A stretch of DNA of 64,000 nt from Excoecaria cochinchinensis (GCA_947683425.1 CANTUQ010000004.1:32813001-32877000), one strand, 5' to 3'; positions 1-10,904 are shown, counted from the first letter of the stretch. Notes: generated by a model from the letters alone, not told the origin. A program made the numbers and translations.

Positions 1-560
1 CAATTAGGACTAAATCTATCATGATGGAGGATCTCACCTCCCTAGCTCGATTATGCAACCTTTATGCAACTTTACGAGTATTGTCTAACTCGATTATGTA
101 ACTTTCATGCAATTATACGAGTATCACTTAGCCCAATTATGCAATTTGTATGCAACCCTAAGGGCTCATGCACCAGGTTCGACACCCGCTCCGAACCAAA
201 AACGCAAAGGTCGGTTAGCTTATCCGCTAAGTCGGACGCCCCGATCTGAAATTGCGCGGACCATCCCGATCCGACAGGGTCGACGATGCTCCCAATCCAG
301 ATTGAGTCAAGTGGCCACTGGACTCAAAAGTCACTCCAATTCAGGAAGTACCCAGCTTTATTGAATTATTTCACAATAGCAAGTTATATGCACTTTAGTG
401 AACTTTGCAAAATTCATGCAATTTTTTTAGAGATTTGCGAATGCATGGTTAAAATTGCAACTTATGCGAAACAAAGATAAACAGCAAAGAATATATTATT
501 CATTAAAAAAGAAGAAAAAATAAAAACATCATACAACTTGTACACATATACAACTTCTAA
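1..560 (+). other. non-coding 3' internal region of the Tat-like element
   Basis: No convincing ORF. It holds a short 43-bp tandem repeat (46-172) and, from about 170, a GC-richer stretch with repeated GATC/CCGA words. Tandem repeats near the 3' end of the internal region are typical of Tat-lineage elements. Confidence 0.5.
46..172 (+). repeat. 43-bp tandem repeat, about 3 diverged copies
   Basis: Units begin at 46 (CTCGATTATGCAACC), 89 (CTCGATTATGTAACT) and 132 (CCCAATTATGCAATT), an exact 43-base period. Copies one and two also share a TACGAGTAT block near the middle. The third copy decays after about 165. Confidence 0.75.
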
Positions 561-561
561 T

Positions 562-1152
562 CTAAGTCTTTATCTCTACAATCTCTATTGCGTCAGGAGG
601 CTCGGATTGTGTCCCTGCACTTTGATCGGGTAAGGACTGGGAAAGGTCGGCAGCAGGCTGAGAAGGATTAGCTACCCCTTCAGAGACAGCCTTGGCGGGC
701 AGAGGCACGTTGACTTCGGCCTCGGGTGGCTCGTCTCTCTGAGCCTGGGGCGAAGAGACCTGCTCGGAAGCTCCCTCTCCAGGAGCATCTCCTTCATCGT
801 CACTGGATGGCGGATCGGGCAAGGCTGTAGGATCCTCCATCCAGTTGAGGTCGGCATCGGGGAAGCGTTTCCCAGCTTCATGGATCAGCCGCGACAGCAA
901 CTTCGCCTGAGCCTCGCCCATTTGATCAAGCAGCTGCTCCTCTCAAGAGGCGAGTCCCTCTTCAAATTTCCTCCCCCAGGTGGCCTCCTTGTTGGCCAGA
1001 GTGGCACGAAGATGATCGCACTTCGCCACAGCTTGATCCCTCTCCTCCAGAGCCTTAGCCTTTTCAGCGCTCAGAGTTTTACACTCGCCGCCCAACCTGG
1101 TCGCCTCTTCCTCAAATTTTTTACACTGAGCACTATCAGCTGTTAGGCGTGC
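562..1152 (-). pseudogene. aORF exon 3, downstream half (coiled coil and acidic C terminus)
   Basis: Continues the coiled coil (CKKFEEEATRLGGE, EKAKALEERDQAVAK) and ends in a Pro/Glu/Ser-rich tail closing with EIVEIKT and a TAG at 564-562. It is intact apart from being separated from its upstream half. Confidence 0.75.
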
Positions 1153-1157
1153 CACTT

Positions 1158-2690
1158 TGATAGGAGCTAAATTGAAGTATAATTTAGTATTTATTTCGTG
1201 TGAGTTTATGTAATTAATCATGTAATTGTTTGTAAAATTTAATGTGATGTGTTAGATTATGTTTATTTGTATCAGTTGAGTTTTTATGTTGATTATCTGT
1301 GTTTTTAGGTGAAGAAATGAAGAGAAGAGTAAATAGAACGAGCAAGTCATGAGAGAGGAGCAGCTCACGCCACACACAAGGAGTCACGCGACGTGAGCAT
1401 GGGTGACGAGACGTGACTGGAGAAGAAGAACAAAGAAGAAGAAGGAAAAGAAGAGAAGGACTGAGAGAGAGGAAGTCACGCGACATGAGCAGAGGTCACG
1501 CGACGTGACGAGAAGCTAGGAAAGAAGAGGAGGAGGCGAGACAAGGTGAGACGTGAGTGCCAGTCACACCACACACGCGAAGAGTCACGCCGTGATGGGA
1601 GGTAACGTCCCGTGACTGGCCAGAGAGGGAAGAGAAAACCGAAAGAAAGAAGGGAAGAAGAAAATGGGCAAGCGTGTTCTGTCGCGATCGCAACAATGTT
1701 GCGATTGTTATAGAGACGACCGTTGGACAGTTTTGGGCCAAAAGTCACATGAAAAGTCATCTTATTTCACCAAATTTTGCAACTATTCCCAAGAGACATC
1801 TTCAAGGGACACAATCTTTAAATTATTATCTATAAATAGGTAGTTTAACTGTAATTTTAGGATGATTAATTTTTTTTAGTTAAGTAATTTTTCTGTATTT
1901 TGCAAGACAGAATTTTCTTAGTAAAATTTCTATTTAGTTTTATGATTTGAAGAAGAAGATCAAGGAGAAGGAAAATTTATTTTCAAGAGATTGAGAAAAG
2001 GGTTGAAAGGCTTCTATCTTATTCTCTTATTTTTAATTCTTCTCCAATATTTCTATGAATATCATTTTAATGAATTTGCATATTATAATTCTTTCTATTT
2101 CTATCTACTTTCATAGTCTTTCATTGTAGATTCTCTATTAATATCTTTTGCATGATCTTTACAAGTTAAAGTAATTCGAGAGTTTGCTTTATCTGACATT
2201 TAATAGAGTTTCATTATCAAGGTATATTTTGAGAAATCGGTATATTGAGATAATTGCTATAGGTTAGTGTTTATTCTTAAAATATGTAATTAGAAACCTC
2301 TAATTCATTAATGAAAATTGTGAGTTAGAATTTTAATTATATGTTTTAGGCATTTTAATTCATGTCGAGAGAGTGAGTTAAAAGTTTATTCTAACTTGGC
2401 TTGCATAAAAAGATGAAAGATGATAATCTAAATGATGGAATCAAGTTCATTGTTTTTAATTCTTCATGATTTATTTTATCTTCTTTTGACTATCATTAAC
2501 TAGGTATATTTAGTTTACATATTAGATTAGATTAAAATCAACTCTACCATTAATTAATCATTGTAAACAAGATTAAAATCAATTAGTAATAGTGTGTAAA
2601 AACGTTCCTCGTGGGATCGACAATCTTAAGTACTATTGCGGTACACCGTATACTTGCGGTATAATTAGCACATATAGAAAATGCCCAACA
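1158..2690 (+). repeat. 5' LTR of the Athila-type element
   Basis: Starts TGATAGGAGC and ends TGCCCAACA. Contains several TCACGCGACGTGA-type words (about 1370-1510), a CpG hairpin (1679-1713, decayed here) and a TATA box (TATAAATAGG, 1831-1840). U3 is thus about 0.7 kb. Confidence 0.93.
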
Positions 2691-2696
2691 AGTTTT

Positions 2697-2713
2697 TGGC
2701 GCCGTTGCCGGGG
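2697..2713 (+). other. primer-binding site, tRNA-Asp type
   Basis: TGGCGCCGTTGCCGGGG, six bases after the LTR end. It is complementary to the 3' end of plant tRNA-Asp as I recall it, the usual primer of Athila-type elements. Confidence 0.75.
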
Positions 2714-2842
2714 AACGGTTGTTTGCCATTATAAAAATTGATTTATGATTTTGGATTACAATATTTTGTTTTGTTTTAATTTGTTTGTATGTTTAAATTA
2801 ATTTTGTGTTTTGTTTTTGGTTTTACAGGATTTGAGAAGTTC

Positions 2843-3963
2843 ATGCCTAGTACAAGGAGTTCTTTAGAAGAGCTTGAGCCTTTAAATCCTGAAATTGAAA
2901 GATTCTTGTCAAGTAACCGGAAGTCAAATAGAAAGAAGAACAAAAACAGGAGATCAATTATCATGGCTGAAGAAAATCCACCAAGACTTATGGACTTTGC
3001 CACACCTGCTTTGAGTGGTGCTCAACAAGGAGTGGTAAGACCAACGGTAAATGCCAATCAATTTAAAATTAAGCCCTCATTATTACAAATGATTCAAAAT
3101 AGTATTCAATTCTATGGTTTGGCAAATGAGGATCCAAATGCTCATTTAGCCAATTTCCTTGAAATATGTGATACCTTTAAGATAAATGGGGTTTCGGCTG
3201 ATGCAATCAAGCTTAGGCTTTTTCCATTCACTTTGAAGGATAAAGCAAAAGCTTGGTTGAATTCCCTAACAAGTTTTTGGCGCTGCAGCTGGTGGATCTT
3301 TAATGAGAAAAACAATTGATGCAGCTTATGAGCTATTGGAAGAGATGGCAATGAACAACTGTATGTGGCCTCCTGAAAGAGTAAGGGAGTATAATAATTC
3401 TAATGCTAGGGGGGTACATTCAGTAGATTCTATGGTTGCATTACAAGCCCAAATTGAAGCATTGAATCATAGAGTAAATAGTCTAAGTGTGGGTGGTAAT
3501 TCATCAAATGCATGCAATGTTTGTGGTCAACAAGGACATAAGAGTGATAATTGTAATTTAGGCATGGTTAATAAGGAAGAACAAGTTAATTTTCTTCAAA
3601 GCCAAGGTCGTGGAAATCCTTATTCTAACACCTATAACCCTGGTTGGAGAAACCATCCTAACCTTTCATGGGGGAATAATAATGTTAACAACCAAAATAG
3701 AGGTGTAGGATACCAACAGCCACAAGATAGGTTTGGGGCTTTTGAGGTTAAAATTGATAAGTTTATTGAAGAAATTAATTATAAGATGCATTCTCAAGAT
3801 GAAAGTCAAAAGAAACTTGAAGAAAAATTTGATCAAATTGCTAAAAATCATGCTGCCACTATTCATAATCTTGAGGTTCAAATAGGTCAACTTGCTACCT
3901 TCTAGAAATTTAGGGTGCCTTCCAAGTAATACTGAGGAGAATCCTAGGGAGCACATTAAGCCA
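2843..3963 (+). pseudogene. gag of the Athila-type element, internally deleted
   Basis: ATG at 2843 (MPSTRSSLEELEP) chosen because Athila gag proteins begin with a short TRSS-rich leader; an in-frame ATG at 2789 also exists. Up to about 3267 it is a normal Retrotrans_gag N terminus (NAHLANFLEICDTFKING, LRLFPFTLKDKAKAWLNSL). The central gag segment is missing and the frame changes. The rest (3303-3905) holds TIDAAYELLEEMA, a CCHC zinc knuckle (CNVCGQQGHKSDNC) and a coiled-coil tail; a further slip near 3903 moves the last residues to a third frame ending at 3963. Structural capsid-like protein in the intact family; not functional here. Confidence 0.85.
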
Positions 3964-5040
3964 TGATATATCTAGTTCTTTTATTTAGGTTACTTTGTTA
4001 TATTTTCTTTTTAAATTTATTGTGCTTTGTTTTAGATTTGTTTAGCTAGTTTTATTTTTTGTAATTTAGATTTTTATGCTAAGAAAACAATTGTTTTTAA
4101 ATTTTTAATTAATTTAGTAAGATGAGATTTGATTAATAAATATATAAAAAAATTAAATAGAAAAATAAAAAAAAATGTGTGTTTTGCAAACGTTGCTTCT
4201 GTCGCGATCGCGGCAAGTATTGCGATCGCGACAGAATGCAATTTTGGCAGGGCTCGCGTCTCATGACGTTGCTTCACGCGACGTGACGGTCTGAGGATTT
4301 CGTTTGATGGACTTCGCCCAGGTAAGTGAAGAGCGTCACGAGTCGTGATGTTGCTTCATGCGACGTGACGCCTTATGTGGAGAATAGGTACGTTTTAAAT
4401 GTTTTCTTTTCTTTTCTTATTTTACTTATTATTTTTATATTATTTGGTTTTGTTTTGCTTTCTTTTCTGCTTTAGATGATTTAATTTCAATTACATTAAC
4501 TTAATTTTACCATTTAAGAATTAAAACACAAAAAAAGAAGAATTAAAAGTGGGAACTTAAAATTTAAAACCCTAAAGTCGTGACTTTTCATTTTATTCCT
4601 TTTCTACTTCAGTTTTCTCTTAGTTTTATTTTGCCCAGCGCCGGTCACGAGTTACAGACCTTAAGTAGCCATCTTTCCTTTCTTCTTCTTCTTTTTCTTC
4701 CACAGAGAAATTTCGAACTTCCATCCTCTGTTTTCCTTTCGTTATTCTAGTTCTACATTTTAGCATTGTGTTTCTCTTCTCTTTTCTTCAAAAGATTGAT
4801 TTAGGGATTTCGGGTTTTGCATTCTCTTTACAGGTTTGTCAGTTTATTTTCATTTTTCTTTTCTTCTTTCCCTAACACATTTAATTTTGGCATTTGCATA
4901 ACTAAATCACATTTCGTTTGTAGTTATTCTTTATTCTCTTCAGTTTTCCTTTCATGTATTTGGTTTTGTTAATTTCTTCTATTGTTTTCAGATTTACTTC
5001 CCTTTAGTTTTCATTCTCTGTTTACCCAACACAATCAAAT
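3964..5040 (+). other. non-coding spacer replacing pol
   Basis: AT-rich with no ORF of note. It holds the CpG hairpin 4199-4234 and two CACGCGACGTGACG-type words (about 4272 and 4357). Pyrimidine-rich from 4560 to the next ATG, like a leader or 3' splice region for a subgenomic message; this last point is inference. Confidence 0.6.
4199..4234. repeat. 36-nt CpG hairpin, same family as in the LTRs
   Basis: Left half CTGTCGCGATCGCGGCAA, right half TTGCGATCGCGACAG with a short centre. The two halves are reverse complements except for one or two positions. The same hairpin occurs once in each LTR of this element. Confidence 0.85.
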
Positions 5041-6170
5041 ATGGTGAGAACAAAGAATCCCTCTGTTTCCCGAATTGACCAAGAAGAGCAGGAAGTTGAA
5101 GAGGTTAACATTGCTGCTCATTATGGTGCATTATTTCCCATTTTTTCGTAGATGAAGGCAGTAGGTATTTAACTCTTCGTGATAGGCATTTGATGCAATG
5201 TAAGTATTTTCCTGACTCTTTACTTAATCAAATTGGCATGCTAGATGTAGTGAATGAAATGTTAAGATTTTGTGGGTTATTTAAATTTGCTTCTATGCAT
5301 GAAGATGTTCATCCTGATTTGGTTTTAGAATTTTACACCACGTTGAAAAAGAATGATGATAATGAGAATTGGTTAGATTTTAGGATGGTGGGTAAACCTT
5401 ACACTTTAACCTATTTTATGATGAATAGGATGTTTAGATTTTCTCAAACTGGTTTAACTGAGCCACCTAAATCTTTTAAGCCACATAGATTTTGGACATT
5501 TTTAACTGACTTGCAAACACGTTATAGGGCTAGGGATGCTAAATCTATTTTTATTAAAGATTTGAGATATTGGATTTTGCATAGAGTTTTAGCTTCTCTA
5601 ATTTTTAATAGGTCTGAATTTAACAGAGTTTCATATAATGAGTTGTTTTTGATGTGGTGTGTACATAAACGAAAGGACGTATGTTGGCCTTTTTGGATAG
5701 TAAGTCAATTGTTGCAATGTGTACATAAGCATGATTCGCCTTTAACTCATGGGCATGTTATTTCTAGTATTGCAAACAATTTAAATGTGGATCTTGATGC
5801 CTATTATCGCATTTTTCCTTGCCATTATTTTAATAAGAATATGTTAGTTCGTGGAGAGGTTGTTGGTAATAATTTTCAGGAAATTCCGGCACGTGCTCGA
5901 TCATGTTGGAGGGATATTGCTGGAACTTCTGAGCCACAAGTAGAGGCACAAGAAGAAGAAAGTGAGGATGAAGTGATGCCCGATATTGATGCTGCTGTGG
6001 GTACTGCTCCTGATATTGGCTCATCCAGCCATAACATTCCCATGATGTTCTCTAATATGCAAGAGCAACTTTCTGCCATTGAGCGACGTCAAAGGAGGCT
6101 GGAGTACAAGTTTGATAATTTCCTGACCCAAGCTGGTTTTGTGGTTCCATCGCCTCCACCTTCGACATGA
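5041..6170 (+). pseudogene. Athila-type third ORF ('env-like'), one frameshift
   Basis: ATG at 5041 opens MVRTKNPSVSRIDQEEQEVEE; the frame hits TAG at about 5149. A one-base slip in the T6 tract near 5138-5146 connects to the long frame (5190-6170). The long part resembles the plant Athila ORF / 'plant transposon' family: KDLRYWILHRVLASLIF, ELFLMWCVHKRKDVCWPFWI, then an acidic tail and a C-terminal coiled coil (QEQLSAIERRQRRLEYKF). I see no clear signal peptide or strong membrane segment, so 'envelope' is only a positional label. Function unknown. The frame downstream of the slip is open for 326 codons, suggesting recent loss. Confidence 0.75.
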
Positions 6171-6238
6171 TAGGGGAGTTTTCTTTTTATTCATTTTATT
6201 TGTTTCTTTTACTTATTTTTGTGTGTCATTCCTACACA

Positions 6239-6270
6239 TTGAGGACAATGTTGGTTCTAAGTGTGGGGGA
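6239..6270 (+). repeat. second, internal polypurine-tract-like sequence
   Basis: GAGGACAATGTTGGTTCTAA followed by GTGTGGGGGAG mirrors the 3' terminal GAGGACAAG…TTAAGTGTGGGGGAA at 7210-7239. It could prime a second plus strand. Confidence 0.6.
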
Positions 6271-6850
6271 GTGAGTTAGTTTTGTTTGATTATTGTTTTA
6301 TATGTTTATGTTTATGTTATTTGCATTGGTTGTTGTGTGTTTTTATATGTCAATTAGGCTTTTAAGTAAGCTTTATTATAAAGTATTGTTTATTTGGTAT
6401 ATTATATAGATTGTTAAGTCCATTATCTTTTATGCTCATTTTTATCAGTTTTTCAAAATTTTTGGGATGTGTTTTAAGTTTTTTAAGTTATTTGGTTTTA
6501 CTTATTTCAACATTATAGATTATTTAGTCTCTTTACCTACCATGTTTTTAAAGTTAGAATTTGCTCATTTTGTTTAAAATTTTAAGTTTCTAGTTGCCTA
6601 TGGAAACTATAGCCATAATACTTGCCCTTATTTCTTTTCAATAATGGATGAGGACTCAAAAAGAAAAGAAAAATAAAGATAAGTGGGATGGAGCATAAAA
6701 TGCACCCACCAAATATAAAAAAAAAAAAATAGCAAGATGTACATTCAAAATTTCAAAAATATGGGATGGAGCGTAAAACGCACCCATATTAACTTCTCTT
6801 GCTATACATGGGAATCAATAAAAAGTTATACCCATGTTAAAGAAAAAAAA

Positions 6851-6881
<31 letters not shown>

Positions 6882-7225
6882 GTCTAAAAATGCCATGAGA
6901 TTTGATTAAGGGTAAGTGAGCTCAAATTATCCTAAAAAGTGACTAGCAATCTTAAATTTTTAACTTTTATGATCAATTTTCTCTCTTTGATTCATGTTTA
7001 GTTTTTGAGACTTTATATTCTTTATGTTGGAAGTAGTAAAATTAGAAAACTTGTTGAATTTTCAATGCATATTTTGCATTTTGATTTACTGATATGTGTG
7101 AGTTTTTGGGATAGTTGATCTTTGCAACTCTAGTGTATATGCTGAATGAACATTGCTTTGTAATTATGTTACTGGCTATTGAATTTGTTCATGTCTTTTC
7201 TCTTACTTGAGGACAAGCAAGGGTT

Positions 7226-7240
7226 AAGTGTGGGGGAATT
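7226..7240 (+). other. polypurine tract
   Basis: AAGTGTGGGGGAATT ends exactly at the 3' LTR start. It sits in a longer GAGGACAAGCAAGGGTTAAG context typical of Athila-type elements. Confidence 0.75.
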
Positions 7241-8773
7241 TGATAGGAGCTAAATTGAAGTATAATTTAGTATTTATTTCGTGTGAGTTTATGTAATTCA
7301 TCATGTAATTGTTTGTAAAATTTAATGTGATGTGTTAGATTATGTTTATTTGTATCAGTTGAGTTTTTATGTTGATTATCTGTGTTTTTAGGTGAAGAAA
7401 TGAAGAGAAGAGTAAATAGAACGAGCAAGTCACGAGAGAGGAGCAGCTCACGCCACACACAAGGAGTCATGCGACGTGAGCATGGGTGACGAGACGTGAC
7501 TGGAGAAGAAGAACAAAGAAGAAGAAGGAAAAGAAGAGAAGGACTGAGAGAGAGGAAGTCACGCGACGTGAGCAGAGGTCACGCGACGTGACGAGAAGCC
7601 AGGAAAAAAGAGGAGGAGGCGAGACAAGGCGAGACATTAGTGCCAGTCACGCCACACACGCGAAGAGTCACGCCGTGATGGGAGGTAACGTCCCGTGACT
7701 GGCCAGAGAGGGAAGAGAAAACCGAAAGAAAGAAGGGAAGAAGAAAATGGGCAAGCGTGTTCTGCCGCGATCGCGACAATGTTGCGATCGCGACAGAGAC
7801 GACCGTTGGACAGTTTTGGGCCAAAAGTCACATGAAAAGTCATCTTATTTCACCAAATTTTGCAACTATTCCTAAGAGACATCTTCAAGGGACACAATCT
7901 TTAAATTATTATCTATAAATAGGTAGTTTAACTGTAATTTTAGGATGATTAATTTTTTTTAGTTAAGTAATTTTTCTGTATTTTGCAAGACAGAATTTTC
8001 TTAGTAAAATTTCTATTTAGTTTTATGATTTGAAGAAGAAGATCAAGGAGAAGGAAAATTTATTTTCAAGAGATTGAGAAAAGGGTTGAAAGGCTTCTAT
8101 CTTATTCTCTTATTTTTAATTCTTCTCCAATATTTCTATGAATATCATTTTAATGAATTTGCATATTATAATTCTTTCTATTTCTATCTACTTTCGTAGT
8201 CTTTCATTGTAGATTCTCTATTAATATCTTTTGCATGATCTTTACAAGTTAAAGTAATTCGAGAGTTTGCTTTATCTGACATTTAATAGAGTTTCATTAT
8301 CAAGGTATATTTTGAGAAATCGGTATATTGAGATAATTGCTATAGGTTAGTGTTTATTCTTAAAATATGTAATTAGAAACCTCTAATTCATTAATGAAAA
8401 TTGTGAGTTAGAATTTTAATTATATGTTTTAGGCATTTTAATTCATGTCGAGAGAGTGAGTTAAAAGTTTATTCTAACTTGGCTTGCATAAAAAGATGAA
8501 AGATGTTAATCTAAATGATGGAATCAAGTTCATTGTTTTTAATTCTTCATGATTTATTTTATCTTCTTTTGACTATCATTAACTAGGTATATTTAGTTTA
8601 CATATTAGATTAGATTAAAATCAACTCTACCATTAATTAATCATTGTAAACAAGATTAAAATCAATTAGTAATAGTGTGTAAAAACGTTCCTCGTGGGAT
8701 CGATAATCTTAAGTACTATTGCGGTACACCGTATACTTGCGGTATAATTAGCATATATAGAAAATGCCCAACA
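7241..8773 (+). repeat. 3' LTR of the Athila-type element
   Basis: Same length and order as the 5' LTR. TATA box near 7914-7920. The CpG hairpin at 7762-7796 is nearly perfect here, whereas five of its CpG-linked bases are mutated in the 5' LTR. Confidence 0.93.
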
Positions 8774-9040
8774 CACTTCACCCTTCAGATGATCGGACTC
8801 AGCGAGCCTCGACTTCAGCTCCTCAGCATGGTGACTGGCCTCTCTCCTCGCGACCACCACCTCCTCCCGAAGGCCGGAGACCTCCTTTTGAAGATCTGAC
8901 ACCTCTAGGCGAAGTGTGGAGTTTTCTCGATGAGCACAGTCCCGTTGAGCGGCCGGCTCTCCCCTCGCCTTCCCAGCCTCCCTCGCCCTGGCCTCAGCAA
9001 GGCCACCAATGCCATGTAGGCGTTGGCCCCTTCTAATGAG
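8774..9040 (-). pseudogene. aORF exon 3, upstream half, cut by the Athila-type insertion
   Basis: Starts after a CTTTTGCAG acceptor and encodes a Glu/Arg/Ala/Leu coiled coil. It stops at the LTR boundary. Removing 1158-8773 and one copy of the CACTT duplication joins it in frame to 1152-562 (…LKGEV then ARLTADS…), which proves the two halves were one exon. Confidence 0.8.
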
Positions 9041-9121
9041 CTGCAAAAGGGAAAGAACAATCTCAAGCAAGAGAAGAATTTGCCATAAGAGGCAACAACA
9101 ATCAGGCTGGCCAAATCTTAC

Positions 9122-9810
9122 CTCTAAAACTTGCTGATTGAACATACTCCACTCCCGAGCGAGCGAACCAGGGTCTCCCATGGCCTTATAGTCGTCCTCT
9201 TGGAGAATACCCCGGCAGAGATAACTGGCAACTGTTTTGTTGCTCGTTGACCAGTCATTGCCAAAGTTCTCCTTCAAGAAGTCCTGCAATGGCACAGGTC
9301 GCCTATCTATTTGTCGAGGTGGATTGCTCGGCATGACAGCCTTGCCTTTGCTGGCTACGGCAGCTTGTCTCTTTGAGGCTTCTTCAGCCTGCCTCCTCTC
9401 GGCCTCGAACGATCGGGTTTGCCCCTCCTAGGTTGTCTCCTTCAAAACCTGCAGGTTATGAAGAGGGACCTCCCCAGACCCTTCCTCCTCCTCCTCCGGC
9501 TCGTTTCCAAGTATAACTCTCTGTCGGCGAGGAGGCTGATCTACCACTTTAGGACCCACTGACGAAGGAGTTGTGCCGGTTGGAGCTTGGCGGGTCGATG
9601 TGACAGCGGCTGTTGAGGGAGGAGCAACAGAAATTGGGACAGCGACGATTGGGACACCAGACGAAATAGTCTGCCGCAGTTTCTGCACCTCAGAGGCAGG
9701 CAAGAGCTTCCGCCTTTTCCTCTCGTCTTTGGCTTTCCGCTCGGCCTCCCTTTTAGTAACAGCCCGGCCAAGGATGCGCTGGGACATGTCATTTTCAACA
9801 GCCATTTCAG
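9122..9810 (-). pseudogene. aORF exon 2, with in-frame TAG
   Basis: Begins after a pyrimidine-rich TTTGCAG acceptor. It encodes a basic region (TKREAERKAKDERKRRK) and a Thr/Pro-rich linker, then an acidic EPEEEEEGSGE patch. An in-frame TAG lies at 9430-9428; the same frame continues cleanly past it (Glu/Arg/Gln/Ala-rich, then PLQDFLKENFGNDW) to a GTAAGA donor at 9121. A CAG-to-TAG change would explain the stop. Confidence 0.7.
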
Positions 9811-9931
9811 CTGCAAACAGACAATAAATAAGATAAGTTTCTCAGACAAAAAATTCACATCTCACGTAAATCAAATGCAATGCATGACTGATGCATGGTG
9901 ACAATATTTTCTCCCCGATCTTAATGCTTAC

Positions 9932-10657
9932 GTTCTGCATTCTCATCATCTTCGGAGCTGGAAGAGCCAAACAGCGTGGTCAGGAGAAAGCTAGACTGAT
10001 AGGGCTCTCCATGCCTGCTCACGGCATCCATCGGCTTCTTAATATCGCCCTCATATATGGGCTGACCGGCTGCCAGGTCCCTCAAGATTTTGGCTCTATC
10101 CGATCGGGTGAGGCGCACCCCAAATCCGCCCTTCATCCCAACCAAAAAGTATCTCTCCTTGTACCCCTTCTTCGAGGTGGGGATGAACATTAGTTTCTTC
10201 TTTGGGCGGCTGGTGAAGAAGTATTCCGTCCCATCGCTTCGACCCGATATGTAGAAGAAATGGGTGAAAAGTTCCAGAGTTGGCGCCACCCCTCTATTTT
10301 GCAGAGGATTTTAAAGCAAGCCACCGACCTCCACCCGTTCAGATGCAACTGATTAGGTGCGATCCCATACCCCTCCAATATCGCCATCTCGAAGGCGCCT
10401 AGTGGGAACCTCAGGCCTGCATCTAAGCTCCAAAGATGACAAATGAACCACTCGTTGTTATTTTTGCCAAAAGGTCTATCTGTCACCGCCATCGATTCTG
10501 GGCAGGCAGCCATGGATACGTCATCGGGAAAGCCATATTTAGAGGGGATTTCAGCCACCTCCCCAGCGGTCAATCGAGAGTGTAGCTCGACGGTTGGCTT
10601 GTTTTCATACCCATCCAAAAAACTCTTGTCTAGCACCTCACCACTGCTGGAAGCCAT
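9932..10657 (-). pseudogene. aORF exon 1 (N-terminal gypsy-type domain), frameshifted
   Basis: The ATG at 10657 is preceded by a TATA box about 250 bases upstream. Reading frame one runs to about 10290, where it shifts: beyond the C4 tract (plus strand 10289-10292) the homologous continuation (LELFTHFFYISGRSDG) is in another frame, so one base has been lost. The exon ends with an acidic SSSSEDDENAE segment directly before a GTAAGC donor on the minus strand (9931-9926). Confidence 0.7.
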
Positions 10658-10904
10658 CTTCAACAAGCGAGAATGGAGGAAAGGTGCAATTATCTAACTT
10701 CTAAGTGGATTGGATGCAGAAAGAAAGTGAAAGGCGAAATGAAGCAGAAAGCAAAGAGAAAAAATTACTTACTTGACAAAAAGGACTTAAGAAATTTAAA
10801 GAAGAAGCAAGGGACGATTGCGAAAATCTGGGAGTTGAGAAGGAATTTTGGCAAAGCTTCGCTAGGGATTGCAAAAGTAAAGAGAAAATTCTTTTGAAAT
10901 CCCC

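Larger units (their letters stand above)
6171..7240 (+). other. 3' untranslated region of the Athila-type element
   Basis: No coding capacity. It carries a polypurine-tract-like copy (about 6239-6270) just after the ORF, two related GGGATGGAGC…GCACCCA modules (6684-6705 and 6762-6787), an A/TA-rich microsatellite (6839-6878), and the real polypurine tract at the end. Confidence 0.7.
1158..8773 (+). mobile_element. non-autonomous Athila-type gypsy retrotransposon, complete, nested
   Basis: Two 1533-bp LTRs (1158-2690 and 7241-8773), a tRNA-Asp type primer site, a damaged gag, an env-like third ORF and a polypurine tract. Flanked by a perfect 5-bp duplication CACTT (1153-1157 and 8774-8778). 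Protease, reverse transcriptase, RNase H and integrase are all absent: gag ends near 3963 and about 1.1 kb of non-coding DNA leads to the next ORF, so it must have moved in trans. By eye the LTRs differ at about 21 of 1533 positions (about 1.4%), mostly C/T and G/A at CpG sites. Confidence 0.92.
562..10657 (-). pseudogene. antisense ORF (aORF) of the Tat-like element, three exons, broken
   Basis: Minus-strand gene read from ATG at 10657. Exons are about 10657-9932, 9810-9122, and 9040-8774 continuing at 1152-562; introns 9931-9811 and 9121-9041 have GT..AG ends. The exons plus one base restored at a frameshift sum to 758 codons. The N-terminal third matches the pattern of the plant 'putative gypsy-type transposase' family (LRFPL..F...IL..YGIAP..L..NGWR). 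The middle is lysine/arginine-rich, then Pro/Thr-rich; the C-terminal third is a long Ala/Glu/Lys coiled coil and an acidic Pro-rich tail. Damage: a 1-base frameshift near 10289-10292 (C tract), an in-frame TAG at 9430-9428, and a 7.6-kb retroelement inserted in exon 3. Function of the family is unknown to me. Confidence 0.75.

Noticed and set aside
46..172. Tandem repeat considered as a CRISPR array
   Set aside because: Repeats are contiguous without spacers and the context is a plant retroelement.
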